Shown: positions 54,114 to 62,324 of the stretch, piece after piece | Layout: each line of letters begins with the position of its first letter | Position numbering within the stretch: position 1 is the first letter of the stretch | Source: Flavivirga amylovorans | Lineage (GTDB): Bacteria > Bacteroidota > Bacteroidia > Flavobacteriales > Flavobacteriaceae | NCBI RefSeq assembly: GCF_030540875.1 | Contig: NZ_JAUOEM010000002.1 | Span: forward strand, 464,926-528,925 | Direction: 5' to 3' | DNA length: 64,000 nucleotides | The notes under the pieces: generated by a model | Seen by the model: only the letters and a program-made list of their open reading frames with translations | The model's database searches: none | Told to the model about the DNA's origin: nothing | Position numbers and translations under genes: made by a program

Positions 54114-54620
54114 TTGAAAGACGAAATTATAAATCGCGTAGCGAATAGCAAACTAGTCACTATAGACCTAGAAGATTACTATCCTGAAGGACAACGGGTT
54201 CTTTTCGATATTAAAAACTGGTTGTATGAAGGCTTTGTGTTACGTGAAAAAGATTTTAGAAATCAAGCTTCAGAATTTGATTGGACTCAATATCAAGATT
54301 GCTATGTAGCCTTAACATGTAGTAGCGATGCCATCATTCCAGGATGGGCTTATATGCTTCTTAGCATTCATTTACAACCATACGCAAAAAAGATCGTCAT
54401 AGGCGATTTAGAAACACTGGAAACTTCCATATACCAAGACATTTTGAATCAACTGGATATTACCGAATTCAATAACAAACCTATCATTATAAAAGGCTGT
54501 TCTAAAAAACCAGTACCACAAAATGCCTATATTATACTTGCGAATAAACTAAGACCCTACGCAAAATCTATTATGTATGGAGAGGCTTGTTCTTCCGTTC
54601 CTCTTTACAAAAATAAATAA
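54114..54620 (+). CDS. DUF2480 family protein
   Basis: 168 residues, starting with TTG: an in-frame stop lies only five codons upstream (54099), so no ATG alternative exists. Sequence motifs are VTIDLEDYYPEGQRVLFDIK, PGWAYMLLSIHLQPYAKKIV and IIKGCSKKPVPQNAYI, the DUF2480 family of Bacteroidota, which is regularly found next to suf genes. Function unknown. The conserved Cys (KGCSKK) fits an Fe-S or sulfur link, by context only. Confidence 0.85.
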   Translation: MKDEIINRVANSKLVTIDLEDYYPEGQRVLFDIKNWLYEGFVLREKDFRNQASEFDWTQYQDCYVALTCSSDAIIPGWAYMLLSIHLQPYAKKIVIGDLETLETSIYQDILNQLDITEFNNKPIIIKGCSKKPVPQNAYIILANKLRPYAKSIMYGEACSSVPLYKNK

Positions 54621-54684
54621 TTTTCCCTGTGACCTAATTGTAAAAAAGTGTCTAACTATTAATTCAAATTTTAACAAACTAAAC

Positions 54685-55614
54685 ATGAAAAGATTATTTT
54701 TATTACTCACCTTTTTTATTGGAATTACTTCAACACATTCACAAGAAACTTTAGAAGAATTAAAAGCCATTCAAGGTCCTAAAAAAGATTCCATTGCAGC
54801 AATTCAAGGGCGCGTGGATGCCATTCAGGCAAAAATAGATGCGTTACCAGGATGGAAAATAGGTGCTTTTGGTATTATTGGAGGTAGCATATCTAGCTTT
54901 GAAAATTGGTATGCACAAGCGAAACCAAATAATAATTCAGGAAATATTGGTTTCACTGTTAATGCTTTTGCTAATTTAAATAAAGAAAAATTCTTCTGGA
55001 GAAATGCTGCTAATGTAAACTTATCTTGGGTTAAATTAGATGACAAAGATGACCCAACTGATAGTGACTCATTTCAAGAAGCAACAGACGTTTTTAACAT
55101 CTCCTCTTTATATGGACATAAACTAAGTGACAAATTAGCACTTTCTGGATTGGGTGAATACAGAACAACTGTATTAAGTAATTTTAACGATCCTGGATAT
55201 TTAGATTTAGGTGTTGGTGTCACCTGGACACCAATAAAAGATCTTATTGTAGTAGTACACCCTGGAAACTACAACTTTGTTTTTAGTAAAGAAGATACCG
55301 TTTTTGAATCTTCTTTAGGAGCAAAAGTTCTTATAGACTATACAAAACAAATAAAAGCCATTAGCTTTAAAACAAACTTTTCAATGTTTCAAAGTTATGA
55401 GAGTTCTAACTTATCAAACTGGACCTGGACAAACTCTTTCGGATATACTATATGGAAGATGATTGGTGTTGGTTTTGATTTTGGATTAAGAAGCAATAAA
55501 CAAGAAGCACTTAATTATGCTTTGGCTCAAACGCCACCTACAGCAACTTCTTTCGAAGATGTTGATAATGAATTACAAAGTTATTGGATGTTTGGACTAA
55601 ACTATAAGTTCTAA
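54685..55614 (+). CDS. DUF3078 domain outer-membrane protein
   Basis: 309 residues from the ATG at 54685; an upstream in-frame extension to 54577 overlaps the DUF2480 gene and has no signal peptide. Signal peptide (1-19, ending THSQ), a short helical segment rich in Ala/Gln, and then a beta-barrel (WKIGAFGIIGGSISSFENWY, FFWRNAANVNLSW, ending WMFGLNYKF). DUF3078 family, probably an outer-membrane barrel of unknown function. Confidence 0.85.
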   Translation: MKRLFLLLTFFIGITSTHSQETLEELKAIQGPKKDSIAAIQGRVDAIQAKIDALPGWKIGAFGIIGGSISSFENWYAQAKPNNNSGNIGFTVNAFANLNKEKFFWRNAANVNLSWVKLDDKDDPTDSDSFQEATDVFNISSLYGHKLSDKLALSGLGEYRTTVLSNFNDPGYLDLGVGVTWTPIKDLIVVVHPGNYNFVFSKEDTVFESSLGAKVLIDYTKQIKAISFKTNFSMFQSYESSNLSNWTWTNSFGYTIWKMIGVGFDFGLRSNKQEALNYALAQTPPTATSFEDVDNELQSYWMFGLNYKF

Positions 55615-55889
55615 ACATACTTATACCATTTCTGCATTGAAATTACTGTAAAAGAAAATGATGATTTTTTTCTTTATACAAAATAGAAAGATAAAGCATA
55701 GCCTTAGTTACGGTTTCTTTTTATGTTGAAGTAGAAAGGAGAAAAGAGCGTTTTATTACGGTCATTTGGATGTAGAAATGGTATTAAATAAATATAGCAT
55801 ATAAATAAAATCGCTTCAAAAGTACGCTTTTGTCCGTTCGAGACCTTAGAAAAAAAATTTATCAGGCGTATGAAATGACGTTATCGGAT

Positions 55890-55984
55890 GTCATTCAGAA
55901 GGAGGAACGACTGAAGAATCTCTAGAAATTTATCCAAAGATTCTTCGCTTTAGCCTGTCTTGAGCGAAGTCGAAAGGCTCTGAC
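55890..55984. repeat. Dispersed repeat A, near-complete copy
   Basis: Starts TGTCATTCAGAAGGAGGAAC and ends GTCGAAAGGCTCTGACA. An internal hairpin GAAGAATC (55913-55920) with GATTCTTC (55939-55946) is clear, and the TTGAGCGAAGTCGAAAG core is intact. Confidence 0.7.
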
Positions 55985-56112
55985 AAATAGCTTTAAATTA
56001 ACCACTTATAAAATAACGTCAATGGTAGCATTACTGAGTTATAAAATATATTTTGTAGCGAAAGTAGCAAGTGTAGCTTGTCGAGAACTAAAACAGCTCA
56101 TTAAACATGAAG

Positions 56113-56140
56113 GTTTTGACTGCGCTCCGGACATTCAATT
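56113..56140. repeat. Fragment of dispersed repeat A
   Basis: GACTGCGCTCCGGACATTCA resembles the right end of the full copy (GCTGCGCTCTGGATGACA). Short and degenerate. Confidence 0.4.
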
Positions 56141-56401
56141 TTTATTTATCTTTTTTGACCTCTTTATTGTATTAAGGAATTAAAGAGACATCCTTTTTTA
56201 TAAAAAAATAGCATAAATCTTATAAATTAAGGTCATTTTTCTTAAAAAACAAACCTTCCAACAGCACTATAAAGACTACATTTACAACATACATTTCTTA
56301 CTTTTTAAATCCATTTGTCGTATTTTATTGCGTTTAATCGATATAATTTCATATATTGCAATCGTATTTGAAAGAAAATTCTAATTATTTAAGGGGAAAT
56401 T

Positions 56402-56767
56402 ATGGTTAAATCGAGTTATGAATACATAGATTTAGATGTATTAAAAGAAAGCACGTTTGATGATGTTTCCATTATTAAAGAAATAATGGAACTATTTCTC
56501 GAACTTATAGATGAGTACTTAGACGTTTTAACGCTTCAGTTTCCCAATAAAAACTGGTATTTGCTTTTTCAAGCGACCCACAAGATAAAACCAAACATAA
56601 GTATGTTTGGTATTTTTAAATTAGAATCCATAATACTTCAATTAGAGTCTAATTTTAAAAACAAACAAAACTTAGAAACTACTGGTCCAATTGTTACAGA
56701 GTGTTTAACTCTTTTTAAAGAAGTAAAAAGAGAAATACTAATCGAACTTAAATCAATCAAAGAATGA
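56402..56767 (+). CDS. Histidine-phosphotransfer (Hpt) domain protein
   Basis: 121 residues, all-helical. The phosphorylatable histidine is His60 in FQATHKIKPNISMFGI. The usual HxLKG motif is relaxed to HKIKPN. No kinase domain is attached, so a hybrid histidine kinase elsewhere would be needed. Its stop overlaps the next gene's start as ATGA, so it is coupled to the receiver protein it probably phosphorylates. Confidence 0.82.
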   Translation: MVKSSYEYIDLDVLKESTFDDVSIIKEIMELFLELIDEYLDVLTLQFPNKNWYLLFQATHKIKPNISMFGIFKLESIILQLESNFKNKQNLETTGPIVTECLTLFKEVKREILIELKSIKE

Positions 56768-57129
56768 CTAGAAAGAAAATTGTTTTAGCAGAAGACAACT
56801 CGACGCTTTCATTGTTATTGAAGTTTAGATTAGAGAAAGAGGGCTACGAATTGTTTATGGCACAAGACGGCAGAGAGGCTTTAGACTTAATTGAAAAAGA
56901 AAGCCCTGATTTAATTTTAACAGACATTATGATGCCGTTTGTTAGCGGATTGGAAGTAATAAGTCACGTCCGATTAAAATTAGATTCAGACACACCAGTT
57001 ATTGTATTCTCATCTGCTGGTCAGGAAGAAATGGTTATTAAAGCATTTAATTTGGGGGCGAACGATTTTATGGGCAAACCATTTAGTCCTAATGAATTAA
57101 TAATTAGAGTAAAAAGGCTTTTAAACTAA
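56764..57129 (+). CDS. Stand-alone response regulator receiver
   Basis: 121 residues, only a receiver domain. Acidic pocket Glu10-Asp11, phospho-acceptor Asp54 (LILTDIMMP), Ser83/84 (VIVFSSAG) and Lys105 (MGKPFSP) are all in place. No DNA-binding or enzymatic output domain follows, so the output must be protein-protein. The next gene, 17 bp downstream, encodes a HEAT-repeat membrane protein. Confidence 0.92.
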   Translation: MTRKKIVLAEDNSTLSLLLKFRLEKEGYELFMAQDGREALDLIEKESPDLILTDIMMPFVSGLEVISHVRLKLDSDTPVIVFSSAGQEEMVIKAFNLGANDFMGKPFSPNELIIRVKRLLN

Positions 57130-57145
57130 AAACACAGTGTTTAAC

Positions 57146-58249
57146 ATGGCAACTTATCAATACCTTATTGATTATTTTAATGAAGCCCCGCTCTTAATAC
57201 AACTAGCTTGGGCAGTTAGTTGCATTTTATTTACAGCCATTGTTATTCTTACATTATACTTAAAGTTAATACGAGCAACACTTAGAAAAAAAGATATAGA
57301 AACCGCCAGATTTAGAAAAGATTACGAATCGACATTAATTGAGTATTTATATTCTAGTTCTGAAGATGGAAACATTAACGACCAACAAATAGCAATAATA
57401 GAAAAACTAAACGTTTCAGTACATATAAAATCGAAACGTAAAATAATTATTTCCATTTTATACAATTTAATGAATGAAGTGTCCGGAGAAATGTCCGACT
57501 CCATTAAAACACTTTATTTTAAAACAGGTCTTTACGATTATGCTTTAGCTCGTTTAGAAAATAAAAACTGGTATATCATAGCAAAGGGTATTGGTGAACT
57601 AACACGCTTTAAAATTGAAGAAGCACATGATCTTGTAGAGCCTTTTATTAAACACCCAAGACATGAAGTTAGAAAAGAAACGCAACTATACATGGTAAAT
57701 ATGTTTAGATTTAAAGGACTCTCTTTTTTAGATGAACTTAAAACGCCATTATCTGAATGGGCACAAGTACAATTACTGGAAACACTTCAAAAATTTGACG
57801 ATCAACAAATTTGTGATATTAAACCCTGGTTAAAATCTTCAAACGAAACAGTCATCTTATTTGCCCTAAAACTAGCCAAGATGTATAATCAATTTGAGGT
57901 TAAAGACACTCTAATGGAATTACTATCGCATCCAATAAAAAAGATTAGAGTTAGAGTTATTGAAGTACTAACAAGCCTTTATGGTATAGAAGCAAAAGAA
58001 ATGCTAAAAGCTAATTTTAATGATCTAAGCTTAGAAGAACAAATTAGTTTCTTTGGTTTACTAGAAAAATTAGTAGTCCCTTCTGATGAACCCTTTATCG
58101 AAAAACATCTTTTTCATAAAAATTTCGAAATACAATTATTAGCCCTTAAAATATTAAAATCTATCAACATAGATAAATTTATGGGGCTTAGTAAATCCAC
58201 AAAAAGTAGAGGTAATAAAAAAATCATACAATTTGTAACTAATACATAA
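57146..58249 (+). CDS. HEAT-repeat membrane protein
   Basis: 367 residues from the ATG at 57146 (an in-frame GTG at 57137 is possible). A single transmembrane helix (about 18-40, LAWAVSCILFTAIVILTLYL) is followed by a cytoplasmic, alpha-solenoid region with HEAT-like repeats from about 120 to the end (for example AHDLVEPFIKHPRHEVRKET in part, and LMELLSHPIKKIRVRVIEVL). HEAT scaffolds bind partner proteins. Placed between a receiver and a GT2 synthase (stop and start 2 bp apart), it may be the adaptor that transmits phosphorylation state to the synthase; that is inferred. Confidence 0.82.
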   Translation: MATYQYLIDYFNEAPLLIQLAWAVSCILFTAIVILTLYLKLIRATLRKKDIETARFRKDYESTLIEYLYSSSEDGNINDQQIAIIEKLNVSVHIKSKRKIIISILYNLMNEVSGEMSDSIKTLYFKTGLYDYALARLENKNWYIIAKGIGELTRFKIEEAHDLVEPFIKHPRHEVRKETQLYMVNMFRFKGLSFLDELKTPLSEWAQVQLLETLQKFDDQQICDIKPWLKSSNETVILFALKLAKMYNQFEVKDTLMELLSHPIKKIRVRVIEVLTSLYGIEAKEMLKANFNDLSLEEQISFFGLLEKLVVPSDEPFIEKHLFHKNFEIQLLALKILKSINIDKFMGLSKSTKSRGNKKIIQFVTNT

Positions 58250-58251
58250 TT

Positions 58252-59682
58252 ATGGATACTAGTACCGTTAAAATAATTTTGCAAATACTGCATTACCTCT
58301 TTTTTGGTTATGCATTTACTGCAATTACATCATATATCATTCTATCGGTAATCTCTGGTAAAGAAACTATAGAGTATCTTAAAAAAAACAGTTTCGTTAA
58401 CTATAAAGATATCCTGTCTTCTACCATGTCGCCTTCAATAACCATTATTGCCCCTGCTTATAACGAGAGTTTAAATGTTGTTGAAAATGTAAGATCGTTA
58501 TTATCTAATCATTACGTTAATTACAATGTCATTATTATTAACGATGGTAGTACAGATAGCAGTTTAGAAAAACTTATTGAGGCTTACGATTTAGAAAAAA
58601 TTGATTTTATAATTAACCACAAAATCAAAACACAATCCTTACGCGCTGGTGTCTTTAAATCTAAAAACCCTGCCTTTGAAAAATTAATGGTAGTCGACAA
58701 AAAAAATGGCGGGAAAGCTGACGCTTTAAATATGGGCTTAAACATTAGTAAAAGTAAATATGTGGCCTGTATCGACGTTGATTGTTTGCTATTAGAGAAT
58801 GCGCTTCAAAAAATGATCAAACCATTTTTAGAGGAAACCAGTGCCAAAGTCATCGCAACAGGAGGTGTTATACGTATTGCAAATTCCTGTATTATTAGAG
58901 GTGGTAAATTAATTGATGTTAATCTACCAAAAGCTCTTTTAGTACAATCTCAAATATTAGAATATTTAAGAGCTTTTTTATTAGGCAGAATGGCGTGGAG
59001 CCGATTAAATGGTCTATTAGTAATATCTGGTGCTTTTGGCATATTTGATAAAGAAATAGCCATTGCTGTGGGAGGTTACGATACCCAAACCGTAGGAGAA
59101 GACATGGAAATTATTGTGCGCATGCGCCGGTATATGGAAGAGAAAAACGAAAAATATAGAGTCTCATATATTCCCGATCCCTTGTGTTGGACTGAGGCTC
59201 CAGATAATTATAAAATATTCATTTCCCAACGTAATAGATGGACACGTGGTACCATAGAAACGTTAAAAAAACATCGAAAAATTGGTTTTAATAGAAACTA
59301 CGGCTCCTTCGGCATGTTAAGTTATCCATATTGGTTAATATTTGAACGCTTAGCTCCAATAATTGAAGTAGTAGGTATTATTTATTTTGCCATTTTAGTC
59401 ATTCTAAAAGAAGTTAGATGGGAATACGCCCTATCATTTCTTATGCTTGCCTATATCTTTTCTGTACTGTTTTCAATAATAGCGCTTTATTCTGAAGAGT
59501 TAACATTTCATCAATATAAAAAGAAAGGTACTGGCTATAAATTAGTTTTATTAACAGCGTTAGAGCCCTTTGTTTTACATCCATTTATACTATATGCAGC
59601 GATAAAAGGGAATTATGATTACTATTTTAATAAGAAAAAGAAATGGGGTGTCATGCAACGAAAAGGCTTAACCTCATCATAG
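58252..59682 (+). CDS. Membrane glycosyltransferase family 2 (polysaccharide synthase-like)
   Basis: 476 residues. N-terminal membrane helix (8-33), a GT2 core (about 60-310), and three or four C-terminal helices (about 355-450). Catalytic features: VIIINDGSTDSS, ACIDVDCLLL (DxD), GEDMEIIVRM, and QRNRWTRGT, the Q-x-x-R-W motif of processive synthases such as PgaC, NodC, BcsA and HasA. It probably polymerises and exports a hexosamine-type sugar across the inner membrane. The PilZ domain of BcsA is absent. Confidence 0.9.
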   Translation: MDTSTVKIILQILHYLFFGYAFTAITSYIILSVISGKETIEYLKKNSFVNYKDILSSTMSPSITIIAPAYNESLNVVENVRSLLSNHYVNYNVIIINDGSTDSSLEKLIEAYDLEKIDFIINHKIKTQSLRAGVFKSKNPAFEKLMVVDKKNGGKADALNMGLNISKSKYVACIDVDCLLLENALQKMIKPFLEETSAKVIATGGVIRIANSCIIRGGKLIDVNLPKALLVQSQILEYLRAFLLGRMAWSRLNGLLVISGAFGIFDKEIAIAVGGYDTQTVGEDMEIIVRMRRYMEEKNEKYRVSYIPDPLCWTEAPDNYKIFISQRNRWTRGTIETLKKHRKIGFNRNYGSFGMLSYPYWLIFERLAPIIEVVGIIYFAILVILKEVRWEYALSFLMLAYIFSVLFSIIALYSEELTFHQYKKKGTGYKLVLLTALEPFVLHPFILYAAIKGNYDYYFNKKKKWGVMQRKGLTSS

Positions 59683-59702
59683 TTTAAAAAACACAAGTAC
59701 TA

Positions 59703-62132
59703 ATGAAACTTAATATCGAAAAAGAAGCTATAAAAACATATTCGTATTTAACGATATCCTTAATTGGCGCACTATGGTTTGTTAGTTTATTTGAGCTTTT
59801 TGCTACAAAAACATCAGAGACTAATATTTTTCTAGGAGCTATATATAAACTTGTCAATGATTTTTGGAGTGGTCTAATTATAGGCATCATACTACTTCCC
59901 TTTTTTTTACTATTAAATTCATTGATAAAAAAACGGGCCTTAATCATTACAAAAGCATTGTTTATTTTATTCGTAATTATTCAGTTTGCACTTGTAAAAT
60001 ATAGCTTAACAACCAATTCAAATCTGGGAGTCGATATATTAGGATATTCATTTGATGATGCCTATAGTACTGTCTCAGTATCAGAATCAATCTCTATCAC
60101 TTATTTTTTTCCATTTATAATATTCCCGTTACTATTCTTATTATTATATAAATATATTGACAAGTCTTTATCTGGGAGAAAACTAATAGGGTTAGGCATT
60201 CTATCTATTGTATTATTAGGGTGTTTAAAATTGATTATCCCTGGAGCATCCAGTAAATCACACCAAAATAAAATATCCTTTTTAGTAAATGATATTATAA
60301 AATTTCAGCGCGAAAAGAGCAAATTAAATACATCTAGTTTTGTAAACAGAACCGATTACCCGCTATTAAAATCATCTCATAATTCCGAAGATGTATTATC
60401 GCCGTTCTTAACATATAAAAAGGACAAACCAAATATTGTTTTTATTGTTGTAGAAGGTTTAGGAAGTGAGTTTGTACGTGGAAACCAATACAGCGGTTTT
60501 ACGCCATATATAGATTCATTAATATCAAAATCGCTGTATTGGGAAAATTTTGTAAGCACAACAGGGCGATCATTTGGTATATTACCTTCTTTATTTGGCT
60601 CGTTACCATACGGCGAAACAGGTTTTTTAGATGTAACAAAAACGCCTTCACATATATCACTTATTAGTATTTTAAAAGCCAATGGTTACAAAACCTCATA
60701 TTATTCTGGCGGTCCATCAAGTTTTGATAGAAAAATTAATTTTTTAGAGTATAACGGTATTGAAACCCTAGTTGATGAAAACAAATACGGTCCAGCCTTC
60801 AAAAAAACAAAGGGTAACGATGGTGGCTTTTCCTGGGGATATCCAGATAGTGAAATTTTTAGAAAAGCATTGACTTCTTTTGAAGCAGAAAAGCAACCTC
60901 GTTTAGATATTGTTATGACGCTTTCCACACATGAACCTTTTGAATTTCCTAAAAAAGAAGAATATATAGCTGAAGTCGATAAACTATTAGCGGCTTCTCG
61001 AGAATTGGAACCCATAAAAAAACAGGTCAATGATCATAAAGACATTTTTGGATGCCTACTTTATACCGATAAGGCCATAAAGGAATTTATGCATGGCTAT
61101 GAACAACGTCCAGATTACTCAAATACCATCTTTATAATAACAGGAGATCACAGGATCATCCCAATCACTCAAAAAGACAAACTTTGCAGGTTTCATGTCC
61201 CTTTATTAATATATAGTCCTTTATTAAAAAAAGCCGATACATTTAAATCTATTTCATCACACTGGGATGTAACGCCTAGTGTTCTAAATAGCTTGATGAA
61301 AAACTTTAAATTCAAACCATTAGATGAAACTCCTTGGATTGGAAACGGATTAGATACCACCAGACATTTTAGAAATATTCATAAAATACCTTTAATGCGC
61401 TATAAAGGAAGTATCAATGATTTTATATACAAAGACTATTTCTATTCTGATGGGGAACTGTTCAAAATAAATGAAGATTTTGGAATCTATAAAGTAAATG
61501 AAGAAGTGATAGCTAAAACCATGGCAGATTCTTTATTAGCTTTTAAAAGGATGAATGCTTATGTAACACAACAGAATAAAATTTTCCCAGAATCACTTAA
61601 CATTTATGTGACACCAAAAATAGAATTCTCTCCAGAGCAATTAGTGGAAATTAATGCACATACAAAAGGAAAAACATACGATGAAATTCTGTTTATAGCC
61701 AGAGATTTATCATTTAAAAAACAATATAAAATAGCCCGTTTACTATGCGATTTTATACTAAATGAATATCCTAATTACACGGATGCCATAATAATAAAAG
61801 GGAGGTCTTTAGCCTGGGAAAGAAACTACGAAAAATCTGAAAAAGTATTATTAAATGCTATTAAAAGATCTCCTTATTATGATGATGCTTATTTAGCAAT
61901 TCTGGATATGTATTGGTGGTCTGGACAAGACGATAAATCGGTACAGATATTCAACCAAGCCATGAAAAATGATGTCTTAAACCCAGATATTTCCTTTAAA
62001 ATGGCTAAAGCTTACAGTCGATTAGATCGCACAGAGTATGCCATTAAACTTATGGATAGTATTATTAAAATTCATCCTAATAATTCTGATTATCTAACAT
62101 TTAAAAAAGGCTTAAGCCCTGAATTTAATTAA
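59703..62132 (+). CDS. LTA-synthase-like membrane phosphotransferase with C-terminal TPR
   Basis: 809 residues. About five N-terminal membrane helices (20-190), then a periplasmic alkaline-phosphatase-superfamily domain (about 240-545). It has the metal Glu in FIVVEGLGSEF, nucleophile candidate Ser/Thr in TTGRSFGILPS, and ITGDHRIIPI with the Asp-His pair, as in LTA synthase and BcsG or OpgB-type enzymes that add phosphoglycerol or phosphoethanolamine. From about 650 to the end it carries TPR-like repeats (ARDLSFKKQYKIARLL). A C-terminal TPR on this enzyme class is unusual and resembles the N-terminus of the next gene. Confidence 0.87.
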   Translation: MKLNIEKEAIKTYSYLTISLIGALWFVSLFELFATKTSETNIFLGAIYKLVNDFWSGLIIGIILLPFFLLLNSLIKKRALIITKALFILFVIIQFALVKYSLTTNSNLGVDILGYSFDDAYSTVSVSESISITYFFPFIIFPLLFLLLYKYIDKSLSGRKLIGLGILSIVLLGCLKLIIPGASSKSHQNKISFLVNDIIKFQREKSKLNTSSFVNRTDYPLLKSSHNSEDVLSPFLTYKKDKPNIVFIVVEGLGSEFVRGNQYSGFTPYIDSLISKSLYWENFVSTTGRSFGILPSLFGSLPYGETGFLDVTKTPSHISLISILKANGYKTSYYSGGPSSFDRKINFLEYNGIETLVDENKYGPAFKKTKGNDGGFSWGYPDSEIFRKALTSFEAEKQPRLDIVMTLSTHEPFEFPKKEEYIAEVDKLLAASRELEPIKKQVNDHKDIFGCLLYTDKAIKEFMHGYEQRPDYSNTIFIITGDHRIIPITQKDKLCRFHVPLLIYSPLLKKADTFKSISSHWDVTPSVLNSLMKNFKFKPLDETPWIGNGLDTTRHFRNIHKIPLMRYKGSINDFIYKDYFYSDGELFKINEDFGIYKVNEEVIAKTMADSLLAFKRMNAYVTQQNKIFPESLNIYVTPKIEFSPEQLVEINAHTKGKTYDEILFIARDLSFKKQYKIARLLCDFILNEYPNYTDAIIIKGRSLAWERNYEKSEKVLLNAIKRSPYYDDAYLAILDMYWWSGQDDKSVQIFNQAMKNDVLNPDISFKMAKAYSRLDRTEYAIKLMDSIIKIHPNNSDYLTFKKGLSPEFN

Positions 62133-62148
62133 TATGTTATAATCTATT

Positions 62149-62250
62149 TGTCTCCTCGAGCGCAGTCGAGAGGTTGTTAGTTTTAATACATTAAAAATAG
62201 GTCTCGACTTTAGTTTATGCTGAGCATAGCCGAAGTACTCGACCTGACAT
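62149..62250. repeat. Degenerate copies of dispersed repeat A
   Basis: CTCGAGCGCAGTCGAGAGG (62155-62173) and TGCTGAGCATAGCCGAAGTA (62218-62237) in inverted relation to CTCGACCTGACA. They lie in the 192-bp gap between the TPR-transferase and the YaiO-like gene, separating the last gene from the operon. Confidence 0.55.
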
Positions 62251-62324
62251 AAATACAATTAGTATTTTGAATTTGAGAAAAAGAACAATCGAACTCATAT
62301 TTAAAATAAAGATCAATTCAAGTT

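Larger units (their letters stand above)
55615..56401. other. Intergenic region with two repeat-A copies
   Basis: About 790 bp, the longest gap in the window, between the DUF3078 gene and the Hpt gene. It holds one near-complete repeat (55890-55984) and a fragment (56113-56140). The rest is AT-rich with no ORF of conviction. It must carry the promoter of the exopolysaccharide-like block, but no full TTG/TAnnTTTG pair was found. Confidence 0.6.

Noticed and set aside
54577-54684. Longer N-terminus of the DUF3078 protein
   Set aside because: It overlaps the DUF2480 gene and removes the signal peptide from the N-terminus; the ATG at 54685 is better.
6632-62250. CRISPR array
   Set aside because: The repeats are scattered, unequal and without regular spacers; no cas genes.
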